From Leuctra nigra (Eukaryota > Arthropoda > Insecta > Plecoptera > Leuctridae), in assembly GCA_934045905.1 (NCBI GenBank), contig OW203768.1, forward strand, positions 21,776,770 through 21,840,769: 64,000 nucleotides of DNA. The letters are read 5' to 3'. A program made the translations under genes and the position numbers. The notes beneath the pieces were generated by a model. It saw only the letters and a program-made list of their open reading frames with translations, was not told where the DNA came from and searched no databases. Positions within the stretch are counted from its first letter, which is position 1. Every line of letters starts with the position of its first letter. Below, one piece after another: positions 25,501 through 37,500 of this stretch.

Positions 25501-28500
25501 CTGGGGATGGCGCCTGCACTCTACCCGTCCAGTCAATACAGTCGACTTTTACGTTACATGATAGTTGATAGTGTTTGTTACTTACGGTTAAGCTGTGGCC
25601 TGGGGATGGCGCCTGCACTCTACCCGTCCAGTCAACACAGTCGACTTTTACGTTACATGATAGTTGATAGTGTTTGTTACTTACGGTTAAGCTGTGGCCT
25701 GGGGATGGCGCCTGCACTCTACCCGTCCAGTCAATACAGTCGACTTTTACGTTACATGATAGTTGATAGTGTTTGTTACTTACGGTTAAGCTGTGGCCTG
25801 GGGTTGGCGCCTGCACTCTACCCGTCCAGTCAATACAGCCGACTTTTACGTTACATGATAGTTGATAGTGTTTGTTACTTACGGTTAAGCTGTGGCCTGG
25901 GGATGGCGCCTGCCCCTACCCGTCCAGTCAACACAGTCGACTTTTACGTTACATGATAGTTGATAGTGTTTGTTACTTACGGTTAAGCTGTGGCCTGGGG
26001 ATGGCGCCTGCACTCTACCCGTCCAGTCAATACAGTCGACTTTTACGTTACATGATAGTTGATAGTGTTTGTTACTTACGGTTAAGCTGTGGCCTGGGGA
26101 TGGCGCCTGCACTCTACCCGTCCAGTCAACACAGTCGACTTTTACGTTACATGATAGTTGATAGTGTTTGTTACTTACGGTTAAGCTGTGGCCTGGGGAT
26201 GGCGCCTGCACTCTACCCGTCCAGTCAATACAGCCGACTTTTACGTTACATGATAGTTGATAGTGTTTGTTACTTACGGTTAAGCTGTGGCCTGGGGATG
26301 GCGCCTGCCCCTACCCGTCCAGTCAACACAGTCGACTTTTACGTTACATGATAGTTGATAGTGTTTGTTACTTACGGTTAAGCTGTGGCCTGGGGTTGGC
26401 GCCTGCACTCTACCCGTCCAGTCAATACAGTCGACTTTTACGTTACATGATAGTTGATAGTGTTTGTTACTTACGGTTAAGCTGTGGCCTGGGGATGGCG
26501 CCTGCACTCTACCCGTCCAGTCAATACAGTCGACTTTTACGTTACATGATAGTTGATAGTGTTTGTTACTTACGGTTAAGCTGTGGCCTGGGGTTGGCGC
26601 CTGCACTCTACCCGTCCAGTCAATACAGTCGACTTTTACGTTACATGATAGTTGATAGTGTTTGTTACTTACGGTTAAGCTGTGGCCTGGGGTTGGCGCC
26701 TGCACTCTACCCGTCCAGTCAATACAGTCGACTTTTACGTTACATGATAGTTGATAGTGTTTGTTACTTACGGTTAAGCTGTGGCCTGGGGATGGCGCCT
26801 GCACCCTACCCGTCCAGTCAATACAGTCGACTTTTACGTTACATGATAGTTGATAGTGTTTGTTACTTACGGTTAAGCTGTGGCCTGGGGATGGCGCCAG
26901 CACTCTACCCGTCCAGTCAATACAGTCGACTTTTACGTTACATGATAGTTGATAGTGTTTGTTACTTACGGTTAAGCTGTGGCCTGGGGATGGCGCCTGC
27001 ACTCTACCCGTCCAGTCAATACAGTCGACTTTTACGTTACATGATAGTTGATAGTGTTTGTTACTTACGGTTAAGCTGTGGCCTGGGGATGGCGCCTGCA
27101 CTCTACCCGTCCAGTCAATACAGCCGACTTTTACGTTACATGATAGTTGATAGTGTTTGTTACTTACGGTTAAGCTGTGGCCTGGGGTTGGCGCCTGCAC
27201 TCTACCCGTCCAGTCAATACAGTCGACTTTTACGTTACATGATAGTTGATAGTGTTTGTTACTTACGGTTAAGCTGTGGCCTGGGGATGGCGCCTGCACT
27301 CTACCCGTCCAGTCAATACAGTCGACTTTTACGTTACATGATAGTTGATAGTGTTTGTTACTTACGGTTAAGCTGTGGCCTGGGGTTGGCGCCTGCACTC
27401 TACCCGTCCAGTCAATACAGTCGACTTTTACGTTACATGATAGTTGATAGTGTTTGTTACTTACGGTTAAGCTGTGGCCTGGGGATGGCGCCTGCACTCT
27501 ACCCGTCCAGTCAATACAGTCGACTTTTACGTTACATGATAGTTGATAGTGTTTGTTACTTACGGTTAAGCTGTGGCCTGGGGATGGCGCCTGCACTCTA
27601 CCCGTCCAGTCAATACAGTCGACTTTTACGTTACATGATAGTTGATAGTGTTTGTTACTTACGGTTAAGCTGTGGCCTGGGGATGGCGCCTGCACTCTAC
27701 CCGTCCAGTCAATACAGTCGACTTTTACGTTACATGATAGTTGATAGTGTTTGTTACTTACGGTTAAGCTGTGGCCTGGGGATGGCGCCTGCACTCTACC
27801 CGTCCAGTCAATACAGTCGACTTTTACGTTACATGATAGTTGATAGTGTTTGTTACTTACGGTTAAGCTGTGGCCTGGGGATGGCGCCTGCACTCTACCC
27901 GTCCAGTCAATACAGTCGACTTTTACGTTACATGATAGTTGATAGTGTTTGTTACTTACGGTTAAGCTGTGGCCTGGGGATGGCGCCTGCACTCTACCCG
28001 TCCAGTCAATACAGTCGACTTTTACGTTACATGATAGTTGATAGTGTTTGTTACTTACGGTTAAGCTGTGGCCTGGGGATGGCGCCTGCACTCTACCCGT
28101 CCAGTCAATACAGTCGACTTTTACGTTACATGATAGTTGATAGTGTTTGTTACTTACGGTTAAGCTGTGGCCTGGGGATGGCGCCTGCACCCTACCCGTC
28201 CAGTCAGTACAGTAGACTTTTACGTTACATGATAGTTGATAGTGTTTGTTACTTACGGTTAAGCTGTGGCCTGGGGATGGCGCCTGCACTCTACCCGTCC
28301 AGTCAACACAGTCGACTTTTACGTTACATGATAGTTGATAGTGTTTGTTACTTACGGTTAAGCTGTGGCCTGGGGTTGGCGCCTGCACTCTACCCGTCCA
28401 GTCAATACAGTCGACTTTTACGTTACATGATAGTTGATAGTGTTTGTTACTTACGGTTAAGCTGTGGCCTGGGGATGGCGCCTGCACTCTACCCGTCCAG

Positions 28501-31500
28501 TCAATACAGTCGACTTTTACGTTACATGATAGTTGATAGTGTTTGTTACTTACGGTTAAGCTGTGGCCTGGGGTTGGCGCCTGCACTCTACCCGTCCAGT
28601 CAATACAGTCGACTTTTACGTTACATGATAGTTGATAGTGTTTGTTACTTACGGTTAAGCTGTGGCCTGGGGTTGGCGCCTGCACTCTACCCGTCCAGTC
28701 AATACAGTCGACTTTTACGTTACATGATAGTTGATAGTGTTTGTTACTTACGGTTAAGCTGTGGCCTGGGGATGGCGCCAGCACTCTACCCGTCCAGTCA
28801 ATACAGTCGACTTTTACGTTACATGATAGTTGATAGTGTTTGTTACTTACGGTTAAGCTGTGGCCTGGGGATGGCGCCTGCACTCTACCCGTCCAGTCAA
28901 TACAGTCGACTTTTACGTTACATGATAGTTGATAGTGTTTGTTACTTACGGTTAAGCTGTGGCCTGGGGATGGCGCCTGCACTCTACCCGTCCAGTCAAC
29001 ACAGTCGACTTTTACGTTACATGATAGTTGATAGTGTTTGTTACTTACGGTTAAGCTGTGGCCTGGGGATGGCGCCTGCACTCTACCCGTCCAGTCAACA
29101 CAGTCGACTTTTACGTTACATGATAGTTGATAGTGTTTGTTACTTACGGTTAAGCTGTGGCCTGGGGATGGCGCCTGCACTCTACCCGTCCAGTCAATAC
29201 AGTCGACTTTTACGTTACATGATAGTTGATAGTGTTTGTTACTTACGGTTAAGCTGTGGCCTGGGGATGGCGCCTGCACTCTACCCGTCCAGTCAACACA
29301 ATCGACTTTTACGTTACATGATAGTTGATAGTGTTTGTTACTTACGGTTAAGCTGTGGCCTGGGGATGGCGCCTGCACTCTACCCGTCCAGTCAATACAG
29401 TCGACTTTTACGTTACATGATAGTTGATAGTGTTTGTTACTTACGGTTAAGCTGTGGCCTGGGGTTGGCGCCTGCACTCTACCCGTCCAGTCAATACAGT
29501 CGACTTTTACGTTACATGATAGTTGATAGTGTTTGTTACTTACGGTTAAGCTGTGGCCTGGGGTTGGCGCCTGCACTCTACCCGTCCAGTCAATACAGTC
29601 GACTTTTACGTTACATGATAGTTGATAGTGTTTGTTACTTACGGTTAAGCTGTGGCCTGGGGATGGCGCCAGCACTCTACCCGTCCAGTCAATACAGTCG
29701 ACTTTTACGTTACATGATAGTTGATAGTGTTTGTTACTTACGGTTAAGCTGTGGCCTGGGGATGGCGCCTGCACTCTACCCGTCCAGTCAATACAGTCGA
29801 CTTTTACGTTACATGATAGTTGATAGTGTTTGTTACTTACGGTTAAGCTGTGGCCTGGGGATGGCGCCTGCACTCTACCCGTCCAGTCAACACAGTCGAC
29901 TTTTACGTTACATGATAGTTGATAGTGTTTGTTACTTACGGTTAAGCTGTGGCCTGGGGATGGCGCCTGCACTCTACCCGTCCAGTCAACACAGTCGACT
30001 TTTACGTTACATGATAGTTGATAGTGTTTGTTACTTACGGTTAAGCTGTGGCCTGGGGATGGCGCCTGCACTCTACCCGTCCAGTCAATACAGTCGACTT
30101 TTACGTTACATGATAGTTGATAGTGTTTGTTACTTACGGTTAAGCTGTGGCCTGGGGATGGCGCCTGCACTCTACCCGTCCAGTCAACACAATCGACTTT
30201 TACGTTACATGATAGTTGATAGTGTTTGTTACTTACGGTTAAGCTGTGGCCTGGGGATGGCGCCAGCACCCTACCCGTCCAGTCAATACAGTCGACTTTT
30301 ACGTTACATGATAGTTGATAGTGTTTGTTACTTACGGTTAAGCTGTGGCCTGGGGTTGGCGCCTGCACCCTACCTGTCCAGTCAACACAGGCGATCCGGA
30401 CGGTTGCAGACAGATCGAAGGATCTTTCAGCCACGAGTAAAGCTATGTTGTGGATGCGACTCCCCACAACGTACTGATCGTTGAGGATGATTGACTTGAC
30501 GTTCCGGCTTTGTGCGTTGGGTTCATTGACGTTGTAATCCATCATATGCTTCCCAGCCATGAGTAGAAACTGAGACGTGGGATATACCTTACCGTCATCG
30601 TCTGTCAGTCTCCACGCATCTGAAACAATCAAAGGCGACAATAATAATATTACATTAGTCATTTGTTTAAAACTGAGGTTATTGCTTTAAAATAGAGTGG
30701 TGGTCTATTTACAGTCTCTTTAAATTTAAACTAGGAAAACGCTTAGTGTATGCTTTACCTTGCATACACATTTTTAAGTCTTAGATAACTAATTCAAGAA
30801 GCATAATGAATGCATGGTAATTTGATGATTTTTTTTGTGTGAATATGTGAACAATATGTGAATCAATGAAAAACCGTCTTCTTGTCCTTCCTGAAAAGAT
30901 TTGCAGCTGCTGCTTAGTTCCTTTGAACTCGATGTATTATGAACATGCATTTCTTCTTAATTTAACGACACATTATTTTCATCGGAAAATCATGACCTTT
31001 ATCAGGTACTACGCAAGACAGGCGTATATGAATTATGATTACTGTGTAACAGTGTAAAAATTAATAAATTTTGACAATGTCAATAAAAAAAAATATTTTC
31101 GGAGACCTTTACACAATTTTTTATATCTTTGAACATTGGTTAGGAGAAGGAATGGGGAACGGAAGGAAGGAGGAACGGAAGGAATGAGGAACGGGAGGAA
31201 GGAGGATTGGAAGGAAGTCTTAACGGAAAGATGGAGGAACGGTAGGATGGAGGAACGGTTCTCGATTTGTTGGCTACATGTTAGTATCGGCCTCCATCTC
31301 GTTCTTTCTCACACTTGTATACATTATTCTATTAGTAAACTGTCCTTATACTTACATGAAATCACATGCGTTTTGGTTATTAGAGTGCCAGTTGTTGAGT
31401 ATCCCCAATCGTTGCTGGTAGCACTCGATCTCTTGTAGCCCACGACAAACCATGGCCTATCAGAAGTTACCCACTCTCCGGCCACTTGAGACTCAGTTGT

Positions 31501-34500
31501 CTCCGATTGTTTGCCACATTCTGAAAAGGAAGTGATAAATATATGAGTATGTATTCTCAATAATAAACCTCAGTCTCCCAAACATTTTTATTTGATACTG
31601 TAGGACATAATTTACGGTGCCGAATCTTCATATAGAGTCCTGGGGACCGCTATGGAAACTGACGGATTGTGTCAAATTTTCCCAAAATACCTAAGTCTTC
31701 CCAAGGCTCATTATTTACTCCACTGTTATGCAACTTTGGGAGGTAGTTTGATACCCATTTTCTCGTAATACTATTGAGAAATTTTAAGAAATACTTGAAA
31801 CAAAAAGAGTTATTTTTCGTTTTTTTTCATGAAAATTTATGTGAGAAATAAAACTTTTTATTTTAATATTTTTTAAATTTTCTCAATAGTATTACGAGAA
31901 AATGGGTATCAAAACTACCTCCCAAAGTTGCATAACAGTGGAGTAAATAATGAGCCTTGGGGAGACTTAGGTATTTTGGGAAAATTTGACACAATCCGTC
32001 AGTTTCCATACCCCAGGACTGTTAAACGTGAAATATTGAAAGAATGTCTAGGATGTATAAAACAAACATTGTGGCATGAACAGATTTCAAGAAATTGAAG
32101 GGTCGCGTCGATAAACCAGCTAATGATATTAGTTAACTTGTTTAGACGCGCATAGCAAGCCATGTTCAGTGGTGGGGTTTACTTTAACTCCTTACTGTTG
32201 AAACCTGTGTTATTCCTTCCATAATTATTTTAAAACGAATTAAAATGTCTAGGTTGTCGTACTTCGTTGCATTGTATTTGTAATATTGAAGTTTGTCACC
32301 AAATATCTCAGTTAGCCAACCGGTTAGTTAGAGGGTTATCGACGCGACGGGGCCCCTCAATTGATTTTTTTATTTTTTCATGGGCTTATAGGTGATACAA
32401 GCGCTCGGCCGTTTTAGAAAATTGAGAGAGAAAATTGTTTCATAAGTGAGTGTAACTTTTACAGGATGTTCACATGATCAGTCTGATTGTATATAAGTAG
32501 CACTTTTTAATTTTTGCTCATTGCATCGTTAATTAGGCGCCGGTTATTCAACAAAACCGCGCAAAACTATGAAATTTGCGATACGATTGGAGACCAAACC
32601 CGTAAACCAATTGATCTCAAATTTTAATCATGATTAGATGAAAGACAAACTTAGGGTTATCACTTGGCACATTTTTGAAATTTAATTTAATACGGCACCC
32701 AGGGAGACAAGAAAATAGCTAATTTTTCATCCAAAATCCACTAATTATTACAAAAATTAACTAAAAAAAAATTAAAAATGTACCAAGGGATAACCCTAAG
32801 TTTGTCTTTTATATAATTACGATTAAAATTTCAAATAATTTGGTCTACCCATTTAGTCTCCAATCGTATCGGAAAAAGTGTCTACAAAAAGCAGCAAAAT
32901 CGCTTGCGTTGCAGCACCGTTCTGCAGTGAGGCTACCTAATGGCAACGGATGAATGGTTATGAAGACGTACCTACTTACTGTTTGGACTACGATCAACAC
33001 TTTACAGGGATTAGCAACCAGTCTGCGCATGTGACGTCATTCCCATAAGACCAATGTTAAATCAGAGTTGGGTAAGTTACTTGTAAAAAGGAACTAGTTA
33101 CTCTGTAAGTTAATCAATATCATAATCATAATATTTACCTAAATGTGTTATATTATAGTTGTAGCATATCTATAGATATTAATTTATTTTAATTTCAATG
33201 CTATTTAATTATAATATGCTAGGTTACTAGATTTAGTTCGATGTAACCTTTCCGTATACCCCGTTAAATGGTGTCAACCATAGGGGTCTTTTCAATGTAC
33301 CTCTTTAAAATGTACTTTTGATTTTGGAAATAAACTGAACTGAACTGAACCTGATCTCAAAAGGAACTAAGTTACTTGGTAAGTTACTTGATTTGAAAAG
33401 TAACTGAGTTACTTTTAAGTTACTTTAAAGTTACTTTTCGGATATTTTTTCGACAAAAAACAAACGTGATTGAACTCCGCCGAGGGTTTAACTTGTTCGT
33501 CTAATAGGCGAGCAAAGCAATTTTATTATTTGTATTTACTCACAGTCATCGTGCTCACAGTCAAAAAAATAAATTTAAATTGCACTCGCGGTAACTGGTA
33601 AATTTATTGCATGCACCTCGTTCTCTTCACTTCTTTAAATGGTCCATCCATGTGACAATCGCTTTGATTTGTGAAAGACTGCATCTGATTGGGTATAGGT
33701 ACATTTTATGTAAAAACGACCCTTATTGGCTAGTAATGAATGACGTCATACTTGTTTTCACTTTGGATATAGGTATGATTCTCGGAAAAATTTGCTGCTG
33801 CACCTGCAATCATCCCCCAGCCCAACTACCTGCTAATGACTTGTGGAAGGAAATAGATCAATGGGAAGGAAGGACACACATTTCATTTCCTGTGATTTGT
33901 TGTCTGGGTTTATGATTTTCTCTCAAGAGATAGATAGATAGGGAGTTTGTAGACTGTGAAAATATTATATTTTTGTCAAATTATTTCACCTAAAAGTAAC
34001 TTTTAAAGTAACGAAAATTAAGTTACAAGTTCCTGTAAAATTGTAACTTAGTTACTCACAAAGTTACTGAGGATGAAAAGTAACTAGTTACCCCAAAAGT
34101 TACCTTAAAAGTAACTAGTTACCAGTAACTAGTTACTTTCGTTAAGTTACTACCCAACTCTGTGTTAAATGGACGCGGTGAATGTATAGTTTTAAATTTC
34201 GTTTTGCACACGCCGGCATTGCACACGCATTGCACACACACTTTCGGAGCTTCGCGTATTAAGCCGCCAGAGTGAAAAACATGCTACCATCACATGACGT
34301 GTATTCGCGCGCATTACATAATTTCATATTACTTGAATCACAAAATAATGGAAATGTTTGCGTGATATTTGATTAATTTTTTTTTAAACATTCACATTTT
34401 ATCCTTCAAAGCCTCGAAGGGCTTATCTGAAGGTTTCTTAATCATTAAACATTTTCAAGAGGTCGAACATGAAACAATGAATATCAATAGTAGGTATAAT

Positions 34501-37500
34501 ATTAACAGGTTAAATTGTAGTTTAAGCAAAACAAAATTATACTACATAATTTCAATACACAGCACAAATTATAGATACATTCGGTTACATAAGTAACTTA
34601 TTGAATTATTACCATTATTATCTCAAGCTTCAACAAACTGTGCCGATCATTACTACATTTTGATTTTGACAGGTCATTGACACAGAAAAAGCAAAGACAT
34701 CTGACGGTATTCAGTGCCTCTTGAAAGATAAAGACATGTGTCACGAGAGTGGAATATTATGCGTGTTTTGTTCAATGACCAAGCTATTCCCACAAATAAG
34801 TGATACGTGATGGAGCCCCTTCTGACAAGATGGCTACTATTAGGTTCACATATTAATTTGTTTGTTTTTAAATTTCGTGTTTCCATAAAGCAGTGAAAAA
34901 CCAAAAAAACAAATGAAATTGATATTTAGCTATAAATTTACTTTTTTGGCCATAACACACAACTATATCAAATGTTTGTATTTTATATGTATGCAAATGC
35001 GCCCTTGATAGCCGCCATTTACCTAGTACCACAAAATCCACCAGAGGTCAGTTGTGTTCCTTATTTTCTCGAATACATCCGGTGATTGGTTTGATTGTTG
35101 CCAATCCCTGTAAAGAGTGGTGATCGTAGGTTTGGATGCATCCATTTTTTACTCTAGTATTATAACACGTGGCTCAATTATTACAAGGAACTTTGGTCAG
35201 ACCCTCTGGAAGATACGCACTTTTCAATGGAAGCGGACACTTCGTATGTAGACCAGTTGGCATTGCAAGAACTTCAAGAAGCCCTAACACATGCGAAAAA
35301 CCGTAAAGCAAGCGGAAATGACGGCATAAGTGTTGAACTAATAAAGTACGGAGGAATTTTTCTTAAGCTCAGGTTTTTACATCTAATGAACATGTGTTGG
35401 AATCAACTGAAAATTCCAGAAACCTGGCTAACGGCTTCGGTCATTCCGTTGTTCAAGAAGGGTGATAGAAGCAAGTGTGACAACTACAGAGGTATCAGTG
35501 TACTAAACTCCGGATACAAAATCTACACAAGAGTAATTAACAACAGAATACGAACAATATCAGAACATTTATTATCCGAAGAACAGAATGGTTTTCGAAG
35601 AGCGCGATCATGTACAGACAATATTTTTACAATCAGACAGATAATTGAAAAGCGAAGAGAATTCAACTTGGAAACCCATCTTGCATTCATCGACTTTGAG
35701 AAGGCTTTTGATAGAGTAAATAGACCTAAGTTGATGGAAGTTCTGAGGTGTCGAGGGTTTCCGGAACATCTGGTCAAAGTAACTGAAAGTCTATATACCA
35801 ACACAAAAATAGAAATAAGGACGGATGACAGGGTTTCAAAGACAACTACAGTAAATAGAGGAGTACGGCAAGGTTGCAGTCTTTCACCTAGTCTTTTTAA
35901 CATTTATATCGACGACATTCTTAGAGAATGAAAACTAATCAATAATGGAGGCATTAGGTTAGGACAAGAGCACACAATTAATTCATTGTTGTTCGCTGAT
36001 GATCTTATAATAATGGAGCAAGATGAGGATGGACTGCAAAGAGCTATATTTACATTGGTACAGCTTGGCCGCCGTTATAATTTGAAATTATCCACAGGGA
36101 AAACGAAAATCATGGCATTCAAGGGAAAATTCCCGGTAAGATCGAAAATTGTAATTGACAATCAGTCTATTGAGCAAGTCTCTCACTTCAAATATTTGGG
36201 CTGTGACATAACATATGCTTTTGAGGAGGACATTACTCAGAAGCTGCACAAGTTTCAGTCTATATGTGGGACTATTCGACGAAATTTAAAAAACAAGACA
36301 AGGAAGGATACCCAAATCAGATTGTATAAGGTAATGGCGGTGCCAGCATTACTTTACGGAAGTGAATCGTGGGTCGACAAGACTCGGGATAAGAGTCGCA
36401 TCCAAGCTGCCGAGATGAAATTCTTAAGGTCGGTGAAGGGATGCACGAGGTTGGATTGTGTAAGGAATGAAGAAATAAGGCAAGAGCTTCATGTTGAGAG
36501 TGTTAATGACACGATGGTGAAGTACAGAAGCAAATGGATTGAACATCTATCCAGAATGCCTCCAGATAGGATCCCCCGGAGTGCCTACCATTACCGACCT
36601 CATGGAAGAAGAGATGTTGGCCGTCCACGGAAGAGGTGGAAGAACCCTTAGATGCCGGAACAGGCTAGAAGCCTACTCCTTGATGGGAAGAAGAAGAAGA
36701 AGAAGAAGAAGAAGAAGAAGATTATAACACGTTTGAAAATAAGAAGATATTTCAATTGCTAAATCAAAATCCATGTAATAACGAGACGACACCCCCTCAG
36801 TTGTTTCATTGTTTCCATTTGCCGTGAGTCTTCAAGAGAGCCTTGGAAACACAAATCATACTGGCAGCTGTCATTACACGATCAAAATATCATTATTACA
36901 CTGCAATATCTAATAATTATCCGCTATTTCCGTAAATAACCAAATATAAACATAAATTTTTAATTATTATTCTCAATTCTTATGAAATACAGTATGGGTA
37001 GCAAGAAATACTTCGATTTAAAAGTGACCTCCCTCGACGCTAGCGCCAACTAGTGACCTCCTATCTTTGCATCGTCCTACCTGCACTAGGCTTTTTTCCT
37101 TCTCAGTACCTTCAAGTTAGACACTGAACTCATTGACAAACAATGTTGCACAACTACAAAAAAATCATGTTACGAACAGCAGGGCTTCAAAGTTTTGGTG
37201 GGTCTGTCAGACCCCAGGTGACTACTCCCGTCACTATTTTTACACAATTATATAAAAAAAATCTATTTTCTGTAAATTTATACTTGTAATTCATTTTAAT
37301 TAGTAATAACATCAATGTTTTGATAAATCCATCCCGCATTATTTATTTTAATTTTTGGCGACGACTTTAACGGATTTTCTAAGAATGTGCTTTTTGGGAA
37401 GAAAATGTTTCCCTGCTAAATGCATTAGAAAATAAGCATAATTCAATGGCCATGGAAGCATTCATGCAACTAATTTATTATATATATTTTCCTATTATGT

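Noticed and set aside
18861..25816. Separate minus-strand genes in the distal array (603- and 1032-codon frames)
   Set aside because: These are the same repeat read between the 98-bp units; their start codons are arbitrary repeat positions and they end at the same frameshift-stop each time.
17301..30335. A 40-bp mini-intron in every unit (GTAAGT to AAAAG)
   Set aside because: Removing it leaves 59 nt per unit, which breaks the frame; the 3' side has no pyrimidine tract and 40 nt is too short for normal animal splicing.
17301..30335. CRISPR-like or satellite centromere array
   Set aside because: There are no unique spacers, and the unit is traceable to a neighbouring exon-intron junction of a single gene, not to a dispersed satellite.
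17347..30484. Long plus-strand open frames in the array (up to 1405 codons, repeating MIVDSVCYLRLSCGLGMAP)
   Set aside because: They arise because the period is 99 bp and the unit happens to lack stops on that strand. The unit is derived from the minus-strand exon, there is no unique start region, and the 98-bp units break the frame.
31136..31438. Plus-strand frame rich in Arg, Lys and Glu
   Set aside because: It translates a GGAA-type simple-sequence tract and then runs antisense across exon 4.
34369..34904. Small open frames in intron 3
   Set aside because: AT-rich, no similarity recognised, no splice or start context that stands out.
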